Source: Eubacterium sp. (GTDB taxonomy: Bacteria > Bacillota_A > Clostridia > Lachnospirales > Lachnospiraceae). Taken from it: a stretch of DNA of 64,000 bases. Shown piece by piece: positions 26,948-35,469 of this stretch. The notes beneath the pieces were generated by a model that worked only from the letters and a program-made list of their open reading frames with translations, was not told the DNA's origin and ran no database searches. Made by a program: the position numbers and the translations under genes. Every line of letters begins with the position of its first letter. Within the stretch, counting starts at the first letter, position 1. The stretch is taken from contig JAMPGN010000001.1 in assembly GCA_023663915.1 (NCBI GenBank), positions 13,106 to 77,105 of the forward strand, read 5' to 3'.

Positions 26948-28141
26948 TTGCAGCCTGAAATCAGCGTAATTGTGCCCATATATAATTGTGAAAAATATTT
27001 AGCAGAGTGCCTTGATAGTATTGTGAACCAAACCAAAAAGGAATTGGAAATCATTCTTATTGATGATGGGTCTGCAGATACATCGGGAAAGATATGCGAT
27101 GATTATGCATATAGAGATGATAGAATCAAAGTAATACATTCAGAAAATTGCGGACTTGTAGAGACGAGAAAAAAGGGGGTTTCAGTCAGCAAGGGTAAAT
27201 ACATAGCTTATGTGGACGCTGATGATTGGATTGAACCGGACATGTATGAAGAACTATACAAGGCTGTGACAGATGGCGATTGCGATATGGTGGCAGCAGG
27301 GCTTTATAGGCAGTTTGATGATAGAAAACAGAGCGTTACCAATACAATTAAGCCGGGCATGTACGATAGAGACGGAATCGTGCGCAGTATTATGCCTAAA
27401 ATGCTCTTTAATGGAATTTATTATCAGATGGGCGTCAGACCTAATTTGGTAAATAAACTATTTCGGCGTGAGCTTATTTATCAGGAGCAGATGGATGTAC
27501 CGGCTGGAATAACAAACGGCGAGGACACTGCAGTGACATATAGTTGCATTATGCGTGCGGAGCGGATATTTTTGTCAGATCAAATATACTATCATTACAG
27601 GCAGCATAGTGAGGCGATGACTAAGACGAAAAGCAGCGCGGAGGACATAGACAATTTAAAAGTATTGTACAGCCATTTGAAGCAAAAGCTGTGTTTGGAC
27701 GGATATGAAGACATTATGGCGCCACAGATAAACACATATATTTCGAATATGCTTGTGCAGAGATGTCTTGAAATATATGACAGGAAGGGGGAAATTTTCT
27801 CGGCATTTGGCGGCATTGAACCAGATAGCAGGATAGCCGTTTACGGGGCAGGTAATTTTGGCAGACAAGTATGTGGATATGCAGCTGCCAAATTAGCAGA
27901 TGTGGTCTGGGTGGATGAAAAATATGATTTTTATCAGGCGCAAGGCATGAGCGTTGGATCGATTGATGTACTTGCGGACGAAAATGTTGATTATGTAGTG
28001 ATCGCTATCATTGATGAAAGCGTGGCAGGAGAGGTCAAAAATAAGCTTTGCCATAGTGGGATCGCAAGCGGGAAAATTCGGTGGCTGGACTTAGAATATA
28101 TCGCTTCCACTGAAAAATTGCTCTCCATTGGAATGGTATGA
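26948..28141 (+). CDS. GT2 glycosyltransferase with C-terminal YGxG module, 397 aa
   Basis: TTG start with GGGAGG 8 nt upstream. Residues ~3-230: classical GT2 with ISVIVPIYNCEKYLAECLDS, IILIDDGSADTSGKIC and YVDADDWIEPDMY (metal-binding D-x-D), NGEDTAVTYSCI and the HYRQHSEAMTKT ending typical of EpsJ-like transferases. The C-terminal ~100 residues are the module: RIAVYGAGNFGRQVCGY (Y299-G300-A-G302), VWVDEKYDF, VDYVVIAIIDE and IRWLDLEYI. It heads the right-hand part of the locus, followed by two CDP-glycerol-type transferases. The domain order is the same as in the gene at 29550. Confidence 0.87.
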   Translation: MQPEISVIVPIYNCEKYLAECLDSIVNQTKKELEIILIDDGSADTSGKICDDYAYRDDRIKVIHSENCGLVETRKKGVSVSKGKYIAYVDADDWIEPDMYEELYKAVTDGDCDMVAAGLYRQFDDRKQSVTNTIKPGMYDRDGIVRSIMPKMLFNGIYYQMGVRPNLVNKLFRRELIYQEQMDVPAGITNGEDTAVTYSCIMRAERIFLSDQIYYHYRQHSEAMTKTKSSAEDIDNLKVLYSHLKQKLCLDGYEDIMAPQINTYISNMLVQRCLEIYDRKGEIFSAFGGIEPDSRIAVYGAGNFGRQVCGYAAAKLADVVWVDEKYDFYQAQGMSVGSIDVLADENVDYVVIAIIDESVAGEVKNKLCHSGIASGKIRWLDLEYIASTEKLLSIGMV

Positions 28142-28159
28142 TGAGGAGGAAACGGCAGG

Positions 28160-29560
28160 ATGTTTTCTTTGGATATGCTGAAGGACAGCATGGTAATAAT
28201 CTATGGAGCGGGCGGGGTGGCGACTCAGTTTATCAAGTTGATACAAGGCAGAGTCACTGACTGTAAGATTGCAGTGTCCGAAAGGCAGTCCGGTGTGCGG
28301 GAACTGCTTGGTATCAGGATATATGGAATTGAAGAGCTGAGAGACTATCGGGAGACGGCTGTAGTCATCGTTGCGACAACACCGTCCAATCAGAGCGAGA
28401 TATACAGCAGTCTCAAGGAAATGAATTTTAAGAATATTTATACAGTTGATGATGTGATGGATTGTGTGTACGCAGATTTTTATGCGCAGCCTGTCGTAAA
28501 TAATAAGATTTTTTTATCGAATTTTCAAGGAAAGGGCTATGGGTGCAATCCTAAATATATAACAGAAGCGCTACTATGCTATCATGATTTGGATATTGTA
28601 TGGGCGACAGATAGTGCTTGCGAAAGCTTTCCGGAAGGTGTCAGGACGGTAAAGTATGATTCTTTTGATCACTACAAAGAGTTGGCAACAGCCCGGATAT
28701 GGGTTGACAATCGACATAAGAGTTATCTGTCCAGAAAGAGGGAAGGACAGTATTACATACAGACATGGCACGGGTGTGGACCGACTAAGATAATAGATTA
28801 TGATGCAGATAACCTTTCGGTCAGTTACTTGGAGACTGTAGACCATGATGCTTCCATGATCGATTTGTGCCTGAGCGGCAATGAATTTACTGCCAGACAG
28901 TTTCAGAGGGCATTCGGCTATAGTGGGGAAGTGGCGGAGTATGGGTTTCCGAGAAATGACATATTCTTTCAAGGCGCAGACAGAGCAGCTATTATGAGAA
29001 AGTTAGGAATAACCAGTGAAAAAAGGGTTCTATTATATGCGCCGACATTTAGGAATGATCTTAAAGTCATCAAAGACGGGTTAAACTTGGACAGAATGCT
29101 CAAAGTCTTACAGGAAAGGGATGGGAAAGCGTATGTGGCGCTGGAGCGGCAGCATCCCGATATATGCCATGCGGGAGGAGGTCAAGCAGCTTCAGGGGCT
29201 ATCATAGATGTTTCGGAATATGATGATGTTCAGGAGCTGATGTATGTGGCGGATATTCTGGTCACAGATTATTCGTCTGTTATGTGGGATTTTTCCTTGC
29301 AGAGAAAACCAGTATTTCTGTATCATACGGATGCGGAGGCTTATGAGAAGGAAAGAGGTTATTATCTTTCTTTCTCGGAATACCCTTATATCGAGGTAAC
29401 GTCTAACGATGAACTGGCGGAGGCATTCATGAAATATGACGAAAAAAGTTATCTGGATCATCTGGATAATTTTTTCCAAGAGTATGTTCCGTATGACAGG
29501 GGAATAGCGGCGGAGAAGACGGTTGAAAAAATTATGGAGATAATAGCTGATGGAAAGTGA
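28160..29560 (+). CDS. N-terminal YGxG module fused to CDP-glycerol/ribitol phosphotransferase domain, 466 aa
   Basis: Residues ~8-105: the recurring module (MVIIYGAGGVATQFIKLI, Y15-G16-A-G18; FKNIYTVDDVMDCVYADF). From ~residue 115 onward the protein is of the CDP-glycerol:poly(glycerophosphate) transferase type (TagB/TagF/TarL family): IQTWHGCGPTKIIDYD, EYGFPRNDIFF, LLYAPTFRNDLKVIK, ADILVTDYSSVMWDFSLQ and PVFLYHTDAEAYEKERGYY. Family knowledge: transfer of glycerol-phosphate or ribitol-phosphate from the CDP-alcohol to a growing polymer at the cytoplasmic membrane face. This implies that the polymer contains alditol phosphate. The 3' end overlaps the next gene by 11 nt. Confidence 0.87.
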   Translation: MFSLDMLKDSMVIIYGAGGVATQFIKLIQGRVTDCKIAVSERQSGVRELLGIRIYGIEELRDYRETAVVIVATTPSNQSEIYSSLKEMNFKNIYTVDDVMDCVYADFYAQPVVNNKIFLSNFQGKGYGCNPKYITEALLCYHDLDIVWATDSACESFPEGVRTVKYDSFDHYKELATARIWVDNRHKSYLSRKREGQYYIQTWHGCGPTKIIDYDADNLSVSYLETVDHDASMIDLCLSGNEFTARQFQRAFGYSGEVAEYGFPRNDIFFQGADRAAIMRKLGITSEKRVLLYAPTFRNDLKVIKDGLNLDRMLKVLQERDGKAYVALERQHPDICHAGGGQAASGAIIDVSEYDDVQELMYVADILVTDYSSVMWDFSLQRKPVFLYHTDAEAYEKERGYYLSFSEYPYIEVTSNDELAEAFMKYDEKSYLDHLDNFFQEYVPYDRGIAAEKTVEKIMEIIADGK

Positions 29561-30737
29561 AGATTATGTCAAAAAACTTTCGGTAATAGTTCCGGTATAT
29601 AATTCCGAAAAATATTTGGGAGAATGCATTAACAGTATCATGGCGCAAACGGCAGAGGATATGGAGCTCATATTGGTGGATGATGGCTCGACAGATACAA
29701 GCGGCTTGATTTGTGATGAATATTCGAGCCGGTATGATAATATCAGAGTGTTTCATATTGACAATTGTGGGCAGAGTTATGCAAGAAATATAGGAGTAAT
29801 TCATGCGCAGGGAGAGTATGTGGGTTTCGTTGACAGTGACGACTGGATCGATGTGGATATGTATAGGTATATGCTTGATTATGCCGTGAGAAATTCGTTA
29901 GATATGGTTTGCTGTGGGTTTGTGTATGAAAAAAAGGGGAAATCACAGCGGAAGTATAATAGGATGGCGCCAAGAGTATATGATTATGATGCAATACAGC
30001 ATGAGATTCTTCCCAAGGCGCTGGCGTTTGGAACAGATTATGCAAGAGACAGGGCAATAGAACCGCATGTTTGGGATAAATTGTATAAGAACAGCATAAT
30101 TCGGAAAGCATTGTCGGAGATAGATGAAACGATATATTTGGGCGAGGATGCAGTTACTCTAATGAAATGCCTTCTGCTATGCAATCGGCTGGGCGTAGTA
30201 GATAAATGTTTTTACCATTATAGGATTCATGATGGCTCAATCTGTCGTGGAAATGATTTGAGGATTATATCCTCTTTTTCTGCCGTGCTGAACAGTCTGC
30301 TTGCTATGGATCGCGGGACAACAACAATTTATCATCAAGTAAGGTATTATGCCATTTATGCATTTAATATGTTGATGCGGATAGGCTTGAATGTAAAATG
30401 CGAGAAGTTCTGGCTCTTTCCGTTTGAAGATTTTGAGAAGGAAATGTCCATCGCAATCTATGGAGCGGGAAACGTTGGAACCTGCTATTATCAGCAATTG
30501 AATGAAAGCGGCTATTTTCGCATAGTCGATGTTTTTGATTCTAAGCCGCCATCAGAAATGATAAAGGGACCGGATGAACTTGATAAAACAAAATATGACA
30601 AAATAGTGGTAGCAGTTGATGAAGAGGAAACGGCGCAGGCAATCAAACAGTCATTGCTTAAGCGGGGAATACCAGAGGAGCTGATATACTGGAAAAAACC
30701 AAGGTGGGTAAGAGACACATTTCGGTTTGGATTTTGA
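29550..30737 (+). CDS. GT2 glycosyltransferase with C-terminal YGxG module, 395 aa
   Basis: Overlaps the preceding gene by 11 nt. GT2 domain: LSVIVPVYNSEKYLGECINS, LILVDDGSTDTSGLICDEY, GFVDSDDWIDVDMY and YLGEDAVTLMKCLLL, with HYRIHDGSICRG at the end of the domain. The C-terminal module is MSIAIYGAGNVGTCYYQQL (Y304), VDVFDSKPPS, YDKIVVAVDEE and LIYWKKPRW. Paralogous to the gene at 26948 with the same order but clearly diverged. It probably adds a different sugar in the repeat; EpsJ-like transferases use UDP-hexoses, but the donor here cannot be told. Confidence 0.87.
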   Translation: MESEDYVKKLSVIVPVYNSEKYLGECINSIMAQTAEDMELILVDDGSTDTSGLICDEYSSRYDNIRVFHIDNCGQSYARNIGVIHAQGEYVGFVDSDDWIDVDMYRYMLDYAVRNSLDMVCCGFVYEKKGKSQRKYNRMAPRVYDYDAIQHEILPKALAFGTDYARDRAIEPHVWDKLYKNSIIRKALSEIDETIYLGEDAVTLMKCLLLCNRLGVVDKCFYHYRIHDGSICRGNDLRIISSFSAVLNSLLAMDRGTTTIYHQVRYYAIYAFNMLMRIGLNVKCEKFWLFPFEDFEKEMSIAIYGAGNVGTCYYQQLNESGYFRIVDVFDSKPPSEMIKGPDELDKTKYDKIVVAVDEEETAQAIKQSLLKRGIPEELIYWKKPRWVRDTFRFGF

Positions 30738-30770
30738 TATGTATTTCAGAAAGTGGGGAGGACGAATAGG

Positions 30771-32345
30771 TTGATATTGCAAAAGTTTACATCTTCTGAT
30801 TTGGTGGCAATTAGGAATAAAACAATCTGTTGTGTTGAAAAGTCACAGTCTTACATGAAGGAGTTATTTGCCCGGTTTGATTTGTCAGCACATTCGATTT
30901 TGGTGGTAGACAGCAATAAGCGGAATAGGGGAGCGTTTGTATGTGCCGGTCGAGAGATTGAGGTGTTTGATTTAGATTACTTGAAGAAAGTGGATTGGCG
31001 TGATACAGCATTATTAATTACCAGTGACTATTATAGGGAAGCATATGAAAAGGTTGAAGCCGTTCTTGCTGCGGGAGTATTGGAGAAAACTGACACTGTG
31101 GATTCTGACATTACGAAGCCGAACAGTTTGATCGTATATTACTTTGCGAATCAAGAGACAGAATATGAGGAATATTATCGGGGAATGTATGAAGAATGTC
31201 CGCTGGAAAATAAAATTATTTTCCGAAGCGGTCCCCATGCCTCGGCATATATTAAGGGAATGGACTTTTCAGATAATGCCAGAGCATTATTTGAGTACAT
31301 GTTGGCACATGGGTATAACGAAAAATATGAACTGATCTGGCTGGTGAAAAACCCTGCTGAGTTTGTGCAGCATAAGGCAAAGAATGTGAGGTTTCTTTCT
31401 TTTGACTGGTCGGTGTCTTCGGATGAAGATGAAAGGAATGCATACTACGAAGTTTTATGTCTGGCAAAATACATATTCTTTACCGATGCATATGGATTTG
31501 CTCGAAATTGCAGGAGCGACCAGATAAGGATTCAGCTTTGGCATGGCTGCGGGTATAAGACGCGCGTTAATTTTTCCAGATGTGAGAAGCGGTACGAGTA
31601 TATGACGGTAATAAGTGACGCATATGCAGAAGTCTATGCAGGAGCGTTTGGATTAAGAAGAGACCAGATGCTTGTCACAGGATATGCCAAGCAGGATTGG
31701 TTGTTTTATCCGATTAAGGATATGTGCGAGACAATTGGCATACCACGGTTCGATAAGTACATATTTTGGCTGCCGACCTTTCGGATGGCAAAGAAGGGAC
31801 TTAACAATTTAAACGAGTATTCTTTTGATAATCAGACGGGGCTTCCTATTGTTGGGACATTTGAAGAATTGGGAGCGTTAAATGATATATTGGAGAAAAA
31901 TAATGTGGGATTGGTTGTTAAGCTGCATCCCTTTCAGGATAAAAGCAAGATTTCTGAGATTAATATGAGCAATATTGTCATGATCAATAATGATATATTG
32001 GTGGAGAAAGATATACAGATCAATCAATTGTTAGGAAATGCGGATGCGCTCATAAGTGATTATTCTTCGGTGGCGGTGGATTATATGTTGTGCTCCCGTC
32101 CGATAGCTTTTACATTGGATGACGTGGAAGAATATGAGAACAGCAGGGGATTTTTCTTTGACGATATCCATGAATGGCTGCCCGGAAAAGAAGTGTATGA
32201 TTTCAATGATTTTCTTGTCTTCATTCAAGAAGTTATAGACGGAGTAGACAGTACGGAAAATAAGAGAAAACGGTTACAGGCAAAGATGCATAAATATGGT
32301 GATGATAAAAGCAGCCAAAGGATATTGGAAGCACTTAATGTGTAG
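30771..32345 (+). CDS. CDP-glycerol/ribitol phosphotransferase with degenerate N-terminal module, ~524 aa
   Basis: TTG at 30771 is preferred: GGGGAGG lies 9 nt upstream, and the in-frame GTG at 30753 overlaps it. The first ~110 residues look like a divergent module (KTICCVEKSQSYMKELF, ILVVDSNKRNRG, TALLITSDYY) without the Y-G-x-G loop. The main domain is of the TagF/TarL type: IQLWHGCGYKTRVNFS, VTGYAKQDWLFY, FWLPTFRMAKKG, LVVKLHPFQDK, ADALISDYSSVAVDYML and RGFFFDD. It is the second alditol-phosphate transferase of the locus, so one may prime and the other polymerise, or they use different alditols. Confidence 0.85.
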   Translation: MILQKFTSSDLVAIRNKTICCVEKSQSYMKELFARFDLSAHSILVVDSNKRNRGAFVCAGREIEVFDLDYLKKVDWRDTALLITSDYYREAYEKVEAVLAAGVLEKTDTVDSDITKPNSLIVYYFANQETEYEEYYRGMYEECPLENKIIFRSGPHASAYIKGMDFSDNARALFEYMLAHGYNEKYELIWLVKNPAEFVQHKAKNVRFLSFDWSVSSDEDERNAYYEVLCLAKYIFFTDAYGFARNCRSDQIRIQLWHGCGYKTRVNFSRCEKRYEYMTVISDAYAEVYAGAFGLRRDQMLVTGYAKQDWLFYPIKDMCETIGIPRFDKYIFWLPTFRMAKKGLNNLNEYSFDNQTGLPIVGTFEELGALNDILEKNNVGLVVKLHPFQDKSKISEINMSNIVMINNDILVEKDIQINQLLGNADALISDYSSVAVDYMLCSRPIAFTLDDVEEYENSRGFFFDDIHEWLPGKEVYDFNDFLVFIQEVIDGVDSTENKRKRLQAKMHKYGDDKSSQRILEALNV

Positions 32346-32396
32346 TTCATAGTGTTGGAATTGCGCTTGGAAAAGACATGATAACGGGGGTATGAC

Positions 32397-33746
32397 ATGG
32401 CACGGGTAATTACATATGGAACATTTGATTTATTCCATGAAGGACATTACAAATTGTTACAGCGGGCTAAGCAGTTGGGAGATTATTTAATTGTCGGTGT
32501 CACGACGGAGGAATACGATCAGGCAAGGGGAAAACTCAATGTGGTTGATACTTTGATGACGAGAATTGAGAACGTTAAGAAGACGGGCTTTGCAGATGAA
32601 ATTATTGTTGAGCAGTCTGAAGGGCAGAAATTCAAGGATATTCAAAGATATAACATAGATATATTTGCGATAGGTTCGGATTGGACAGGCAAGTTTGACT
32701 ATTTGAATGATTATTGTCAGGTGGTATATCTGGATCGGACAAAAAATATATCCAGTACAATGCTTAGGACACAGAAGAAGCGTATTCAGAGGATCGGGAT
32801 TATAGGAACAGGTCGAATAGCCAATCGTTTCATGCCAGAGGCAGCTCTTGTGAGTGGTGTTAATACACAGAGTGTATATAATCCTCATTATGAAAGCGCA
32901 GAACGCTTTGCCAAACAGTGGAAGATTGATGCGTATAGCGATATAGAGCCCTTTCTTCGTTCTGCTGATATCATATATATTGCTTCGCCGCATCAGACTC
33001 ATTATGCTTACATCAAACAAGCATTAGAGCACGGCAAGCATGTATTGTGTGAAAAGCCGATGTGTCTGGAGGGGGCACAGGTGGAGGAATTATATGATTA
33101 TGCAAAATCAAAGAATTTAATTTTGTTTGAGGGAATAAAGACTGCATATTGTCCGGGTTTTATGAAACTTCTAGGGATAGCATGCAGTGGAATCATAGGA
33201 AATATAAGAAACGTGGAGGCGTGTTTTACAAAACTGGAAAAAAAAGATAGCAGGGAATTGACAGACCCTCAATATGGAGGAAGTTTTTTTGAACTTGGAA
33301 GCTATTGTATGCTTCCGATATTTAAGCTCTTAGGACATGCTTATGAAGAGATACGATTTGACTCAATTAGGAACGAAAATGGGATAGACATTTATACACA
33401 AGCGCATTTTAGGTTTCCTAACAGTTTAGCTACAGCGACTTGCGGACTTGGGGTGAAGTCAGAAGGGAAACTCCTTATTTCGGGTACAAAAGGCTATATC
33501 GTTGTGGAAGCGCCTTGGTGGAAAACCAGCTATTTTGAAGTGCATTATGAAGATGCTAACGAGACGGAGCGGTTTTCAGAAAGATTCTTGGGGGATGGAC
33601 TAAGATATGAGATAAGTGATCTGCTTTCTATGATAAATGGAGAGGCTGGCAGGGATTTTAAACTTACTCACAAAGATTCACAGGCAATGGCAACCGTTAT
33701 GGATAAGTTCTCTGCTGCAAAAATAAGGGAACTCAAAAAGAGATAA
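32397..33746 (+). CDS. fused glycerol-3-phosphate cytidylyltransferase-like and Gfo/Idh/MocA oxidoreductase, 449 aa
   Basis: Residues 1-~125: a nucleotidyltransferase of the TagD/TarD type with ITYGTFDLFHEGHYKLL (the GTFD and HxGH CTP-binding motifs), VGVTTEEYD, IGSDWTGKFDYL and a late RTKNISSTMLR. Residues ~133-449: a Gfo/Idh/MocA dehydrogenase with RIGIIGTGRIANRFMPEA (Rossmann loop), IIYIASPHQTHYAYI, KHVLCEKPMCLEG and GGSFFELGSYCM. TagD makes CDP-glycerol from CTP and glycerol-3-phosphate. The fused NAD(P)-dependent domain suggests a product that is both oxidised/reduced and activated as a CDP-alditol. A terminator follows, closing the operon. Confidence 0.85.
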   Translation: MARVITYGTFDLFHEGHYKLLQRAKQLGDYLIVGVTTEEYDQARGKLNVVDTLMTRIENVKKTGFADEIIVEQSEGQKFKDIQRYNIDIFAIGSDWTGKFDYLNDYCQVVYLDRTKNISSTMLRTQKKRIQRIGIIGTGRIANRFMPEAALVSGVNTQSVYNPHYESAERFAKQWKIDAYSDIEPFLRSADIIYIASPHQTHYAYIKQALEHGKHVLCEKPMCLEGAQVEELYDYAKSKNLILFEGIKTAYCPGFMKLLGIACSGIIGNIRNVEACFTKLEKKDSRELTDPQYGGSFFELGSYCMLPIFKLLGHAYEEIRFDSIRNENGIDIYTQAHFRFPNSLATATCGLGVKSEGKLLISGTKGYIVVEAPWWKTSYFEVHYEDANETERFSERFLGDGLRYEISDLLSMINGEAGRDFKLTHKDSQAMATVMDKFSAAKIRELKKR

Positions 33747-33768
33747 AGATTGTCTAAATGGTAAAAAT

Positions 33769-33812
33769 CCATTATACTAATGATGAATATGATTAGTATA
33801 GTGGGTTTTTAT
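33769..33812 (+). terminator. Rho-independent terminator after the polysaccharide operon
   Basis: A 13-bp stem (33769-33781 with 33792-33804, one G-U pair) with a 10-nt loop is followed by G and a T run. An A run precedes the left arm, so it could also work in the other direction. It lies 22 nt after the cytidylyltransferase-oxidoreductase stop and separates the AT-rich locus from the next unit. Confidence 0.87.
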
Positions 33813-33838
33813 TACAAAGGAAATAAAGAAGGTGCCAA

Positions 33839-34501
33839 ATGAACTTCGAACTAATGGCTTCCATGATGTGTGCCAATTACGGCAATCTGGAAAAAGAAGT
33901 ACGGGACTTAGAAGCGGGCGGGATCGATTCCTTCCATATAGATATTATGGACGGGCGCTACGTGCCTAATTTTGCCATGTCCTTAAACGATATGGCTTAT
34001 ATTGCATCGGCGACGAAGAAACCACTGGACGTACATCTGATGGTGGAACATCCTAATCATACGGTGGGACTGTTTATAGATCGTCTGCGGAAAGGCGACA
34101 CGATCTATATCCACCCAGAAGCGGAATATCACCCCTCTACTACATTGCAGAAGATCATCAACGCCGGAATGGTGCCCGGCATTGCGATCAATCCGGGAAC
34201 GAGCGTGGAGACGGTCATGGAGATGCTGCGGATTGTTAAAAAGGTGCTGGTGATGACGGTCAATCCGGGCAATGCGGGACAGATGTTCATGCCTTATGTG
34301 GGAGAGAAAATCAACAGACTTCTGACCTTGAAGGAACAGATGGATTTTAAGATTTACTGGGACGGCGCCTGCGGGGCGGACAAGATCATGACCTATGCGC
34401 CAAGAGGAATCGACGGGTTTGTATTAGGGACCACGCTTTTGTTTGGGAAAGAGAGACCGTATGGGGAAACGTTAGAGGACATTAGGAACATGCAGTTTTA
34501 A
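33839..34501 (+). CDS. ribulose-phosphate 3-epimerase family protein, 220 aa
   Basis: TIM-barrel epimerase motifs: MASMMCANYGNLEKEV, SFHIDIMDGRYVPNF (metal His and Asp), LDVHLMVEHP, MVPGIAINPGTSVETV, VLVMTVNPGNAGQMF and YWDGACGADKI. These match the ribulose-5-phosphate / allulose-6-phosphate 3-epimerase family; the usual active-site VDGG stretch is YWDGAC here, so it is a variant subgroup and the substrate may differ. Preceded by GAAGGTGCC. Placed before a CDP-alditol cytidylyltransferase and a polyol dehydrogenase, it probably supplies a ketopentose or ketohexose phosphate to be reduced and activated. Housekeeping pentose-phosphate duty is the alternative. Confidence 0.82.
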   Translation: MNFELMASMMCANYGNLEKEVRDLEAGGIDSFHIDIMDGRYVPNFAMSLNDMAYIASATKKPLDVHLMVEHPNHTVGLFIDRLRKGDTIYIHPEAEYHPSTTLQKIINAGMVPGIAINPGTSVETVMEMLRIVKKVLVMTVNPGNAGQMFMPYVGEKINRLLTLKEQMDFKIYWDGACGADKIMTYAPRGIDGFVLGTTLLFGKERPYGETLEDIRNMQF

Positions 34502-34514
34502 GGAGCATTGGTTA

Positions 34515-34622
34515 ATGCAGATGATAGAAATGAGTTTTATGGAGCATCGGGTCTGTAAGAATTTCGATGGAACTGCTTCGGTGATGAATGAGTTGCAGGG
34601 TGTGAGAAAGGCAAGAGACTGA
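34515..34622 (+). CDS. possible small protein, 35 aa
   Basis: A short frame with AAGGAG 9 nt before its ATG fills the gap between the epimerase and cytidylyltransferase genes and stops 1 nt before the latter's ATG. The peptide begins MQMIEMSFMEHRVC and ends GVRKARD; it has no recognisable motif or membrane span. The ribosome binding site and tight fit argue for translation, perhaps as a coupling leader; the short length leaves chance possible. Confidence 0.35.
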   Translation: MQMIEMSFMEHRVCKNFDGTASVMNELQGVRKARD

Positions 34623-34623
34623 T

Positions 34624-35310
34624 ATGAACATAGCACTAATACTTGCGGGCGGAACCGGGACGAGACTTGGTTCCGATATCCCGAAGCAGTATATGACCAT
34701 AAAAGGAAAAATGATAATTACTCATTGTCTTCAAGTATTTGGTATGCATCCGCAGATGGATGCCATACAGATTGTTGCACATGAGCAGTGGCACGAAGCG
34801 ATATGTGGGCAGATGCCGGTTGATGTCACGAATAAGCTTAGGGGCTTCTCTGAGCCGGGCACGAACCGGCAGCGTTCGATTTATCATGGATTACAGGATA
34901 TCATGCGATATGCGAAGGAGACAGATGTGGTCATCGTGCATGACGCGGCACGGCCGTTGGTTTCCGCGAAGCTGCTCTTGGCCTGTGTAGAAGCGTGTAA
35001 GGAACATGACGGCGTCGTGCCGGTATTACCGATGAAGGATACTGTATATTTGGGAGACGGCAAGATGATTACTTCGCTTCTGGAGCGTGAAAGGGTCTAT
35101 GCGGGGCAGGCGCCGGAAGCGTTCGTGTTGGGCAAGTATTATGAGGCGAACAGGCGTCTTATGCCGGATCGGATTGATCGGATTAACGGTTCCACGGAAC
35201 CAGCAGTCATGGCGGAAATGGATATTGCAATGATTCCGGGGGATGAGGGTAATTTTAAGATTACGACGCAGGCAGACTTAGAACGATGCAAGCGGTTGCT
35301 GGAAATATAG
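34624..35310 (+). CDS. tarI: IspD/TarI-type cytidylyltransferase, 228 aa
   Basis: Motifs: ALILAGGTGTRLGSDIPKQY (CTP-binding loop), the basic RGFSEPGTNRQRSIYHGL segment, VVIVHDAARPLVS, VLPMKDTVYL, AGQAPEAFVLGKYYEANR and ending FKITTQADLERC. This is the family shared by IspD (methylerythritol phosphate) and TarI (ribitol-5-phosphate cytidylyltransferase). The TarI reading is favoured because the gene lies directly after an alditol-phosphate polymer locus and before a polyol-type dehydrogenase, a TarI-TarJ-like pair, and not beside ispF. IspD function cannot be excluded from sequence alone. Confidence 0.75.
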   Translation: MNIALILAGGTGTRLGSDIPKQYMTIKGKMIITHCLQVFGMHPQMDAIQIVAHEQWHEAICGQMPVDVTNKLRGFSEPGTNRQRSIYHGLQDIMRYAKETDVVIVHDAARPLVSAKLLLACVEACKEHDGVVPVLPMKDTVYLGDGKMITSLLERERVYAGQAPEAFVLGKYYEANRRLMPDRIDRINGSTEPAVMAEMDIAMIPGDEGNFKITTQADLERCKRLLEI

Positions 35311-35469
35311 AAGTATGCGGGCAGGCATGTTATTTCTGTGGTTAGCAAGCCAAGTATATATGCAGCAGAGCGGATATCGGGAAAGGCTGATATTCCGTCT
35401 TTATATGTGCGGTATAGTATTTGCGCATACATCTAAATTTGTGGCTTGCGTAAATTCGGGGGATTAGAA

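Noticed and set aside
34624..35310. Assignment as housekeeping ispD with certainty
   Set aside because: Sequence motifs are shared by IspD and TarI; the neighbours favour an alditol phosphate substrate, but neither can be proven here.
35315..35467. 50-residue open frame between the cytidylyltransferase and dehydrogenase genes
   Set aside because: Weak ribosome binding site and no recognisable composition or motif; the gap is short and a chance frame is likely.
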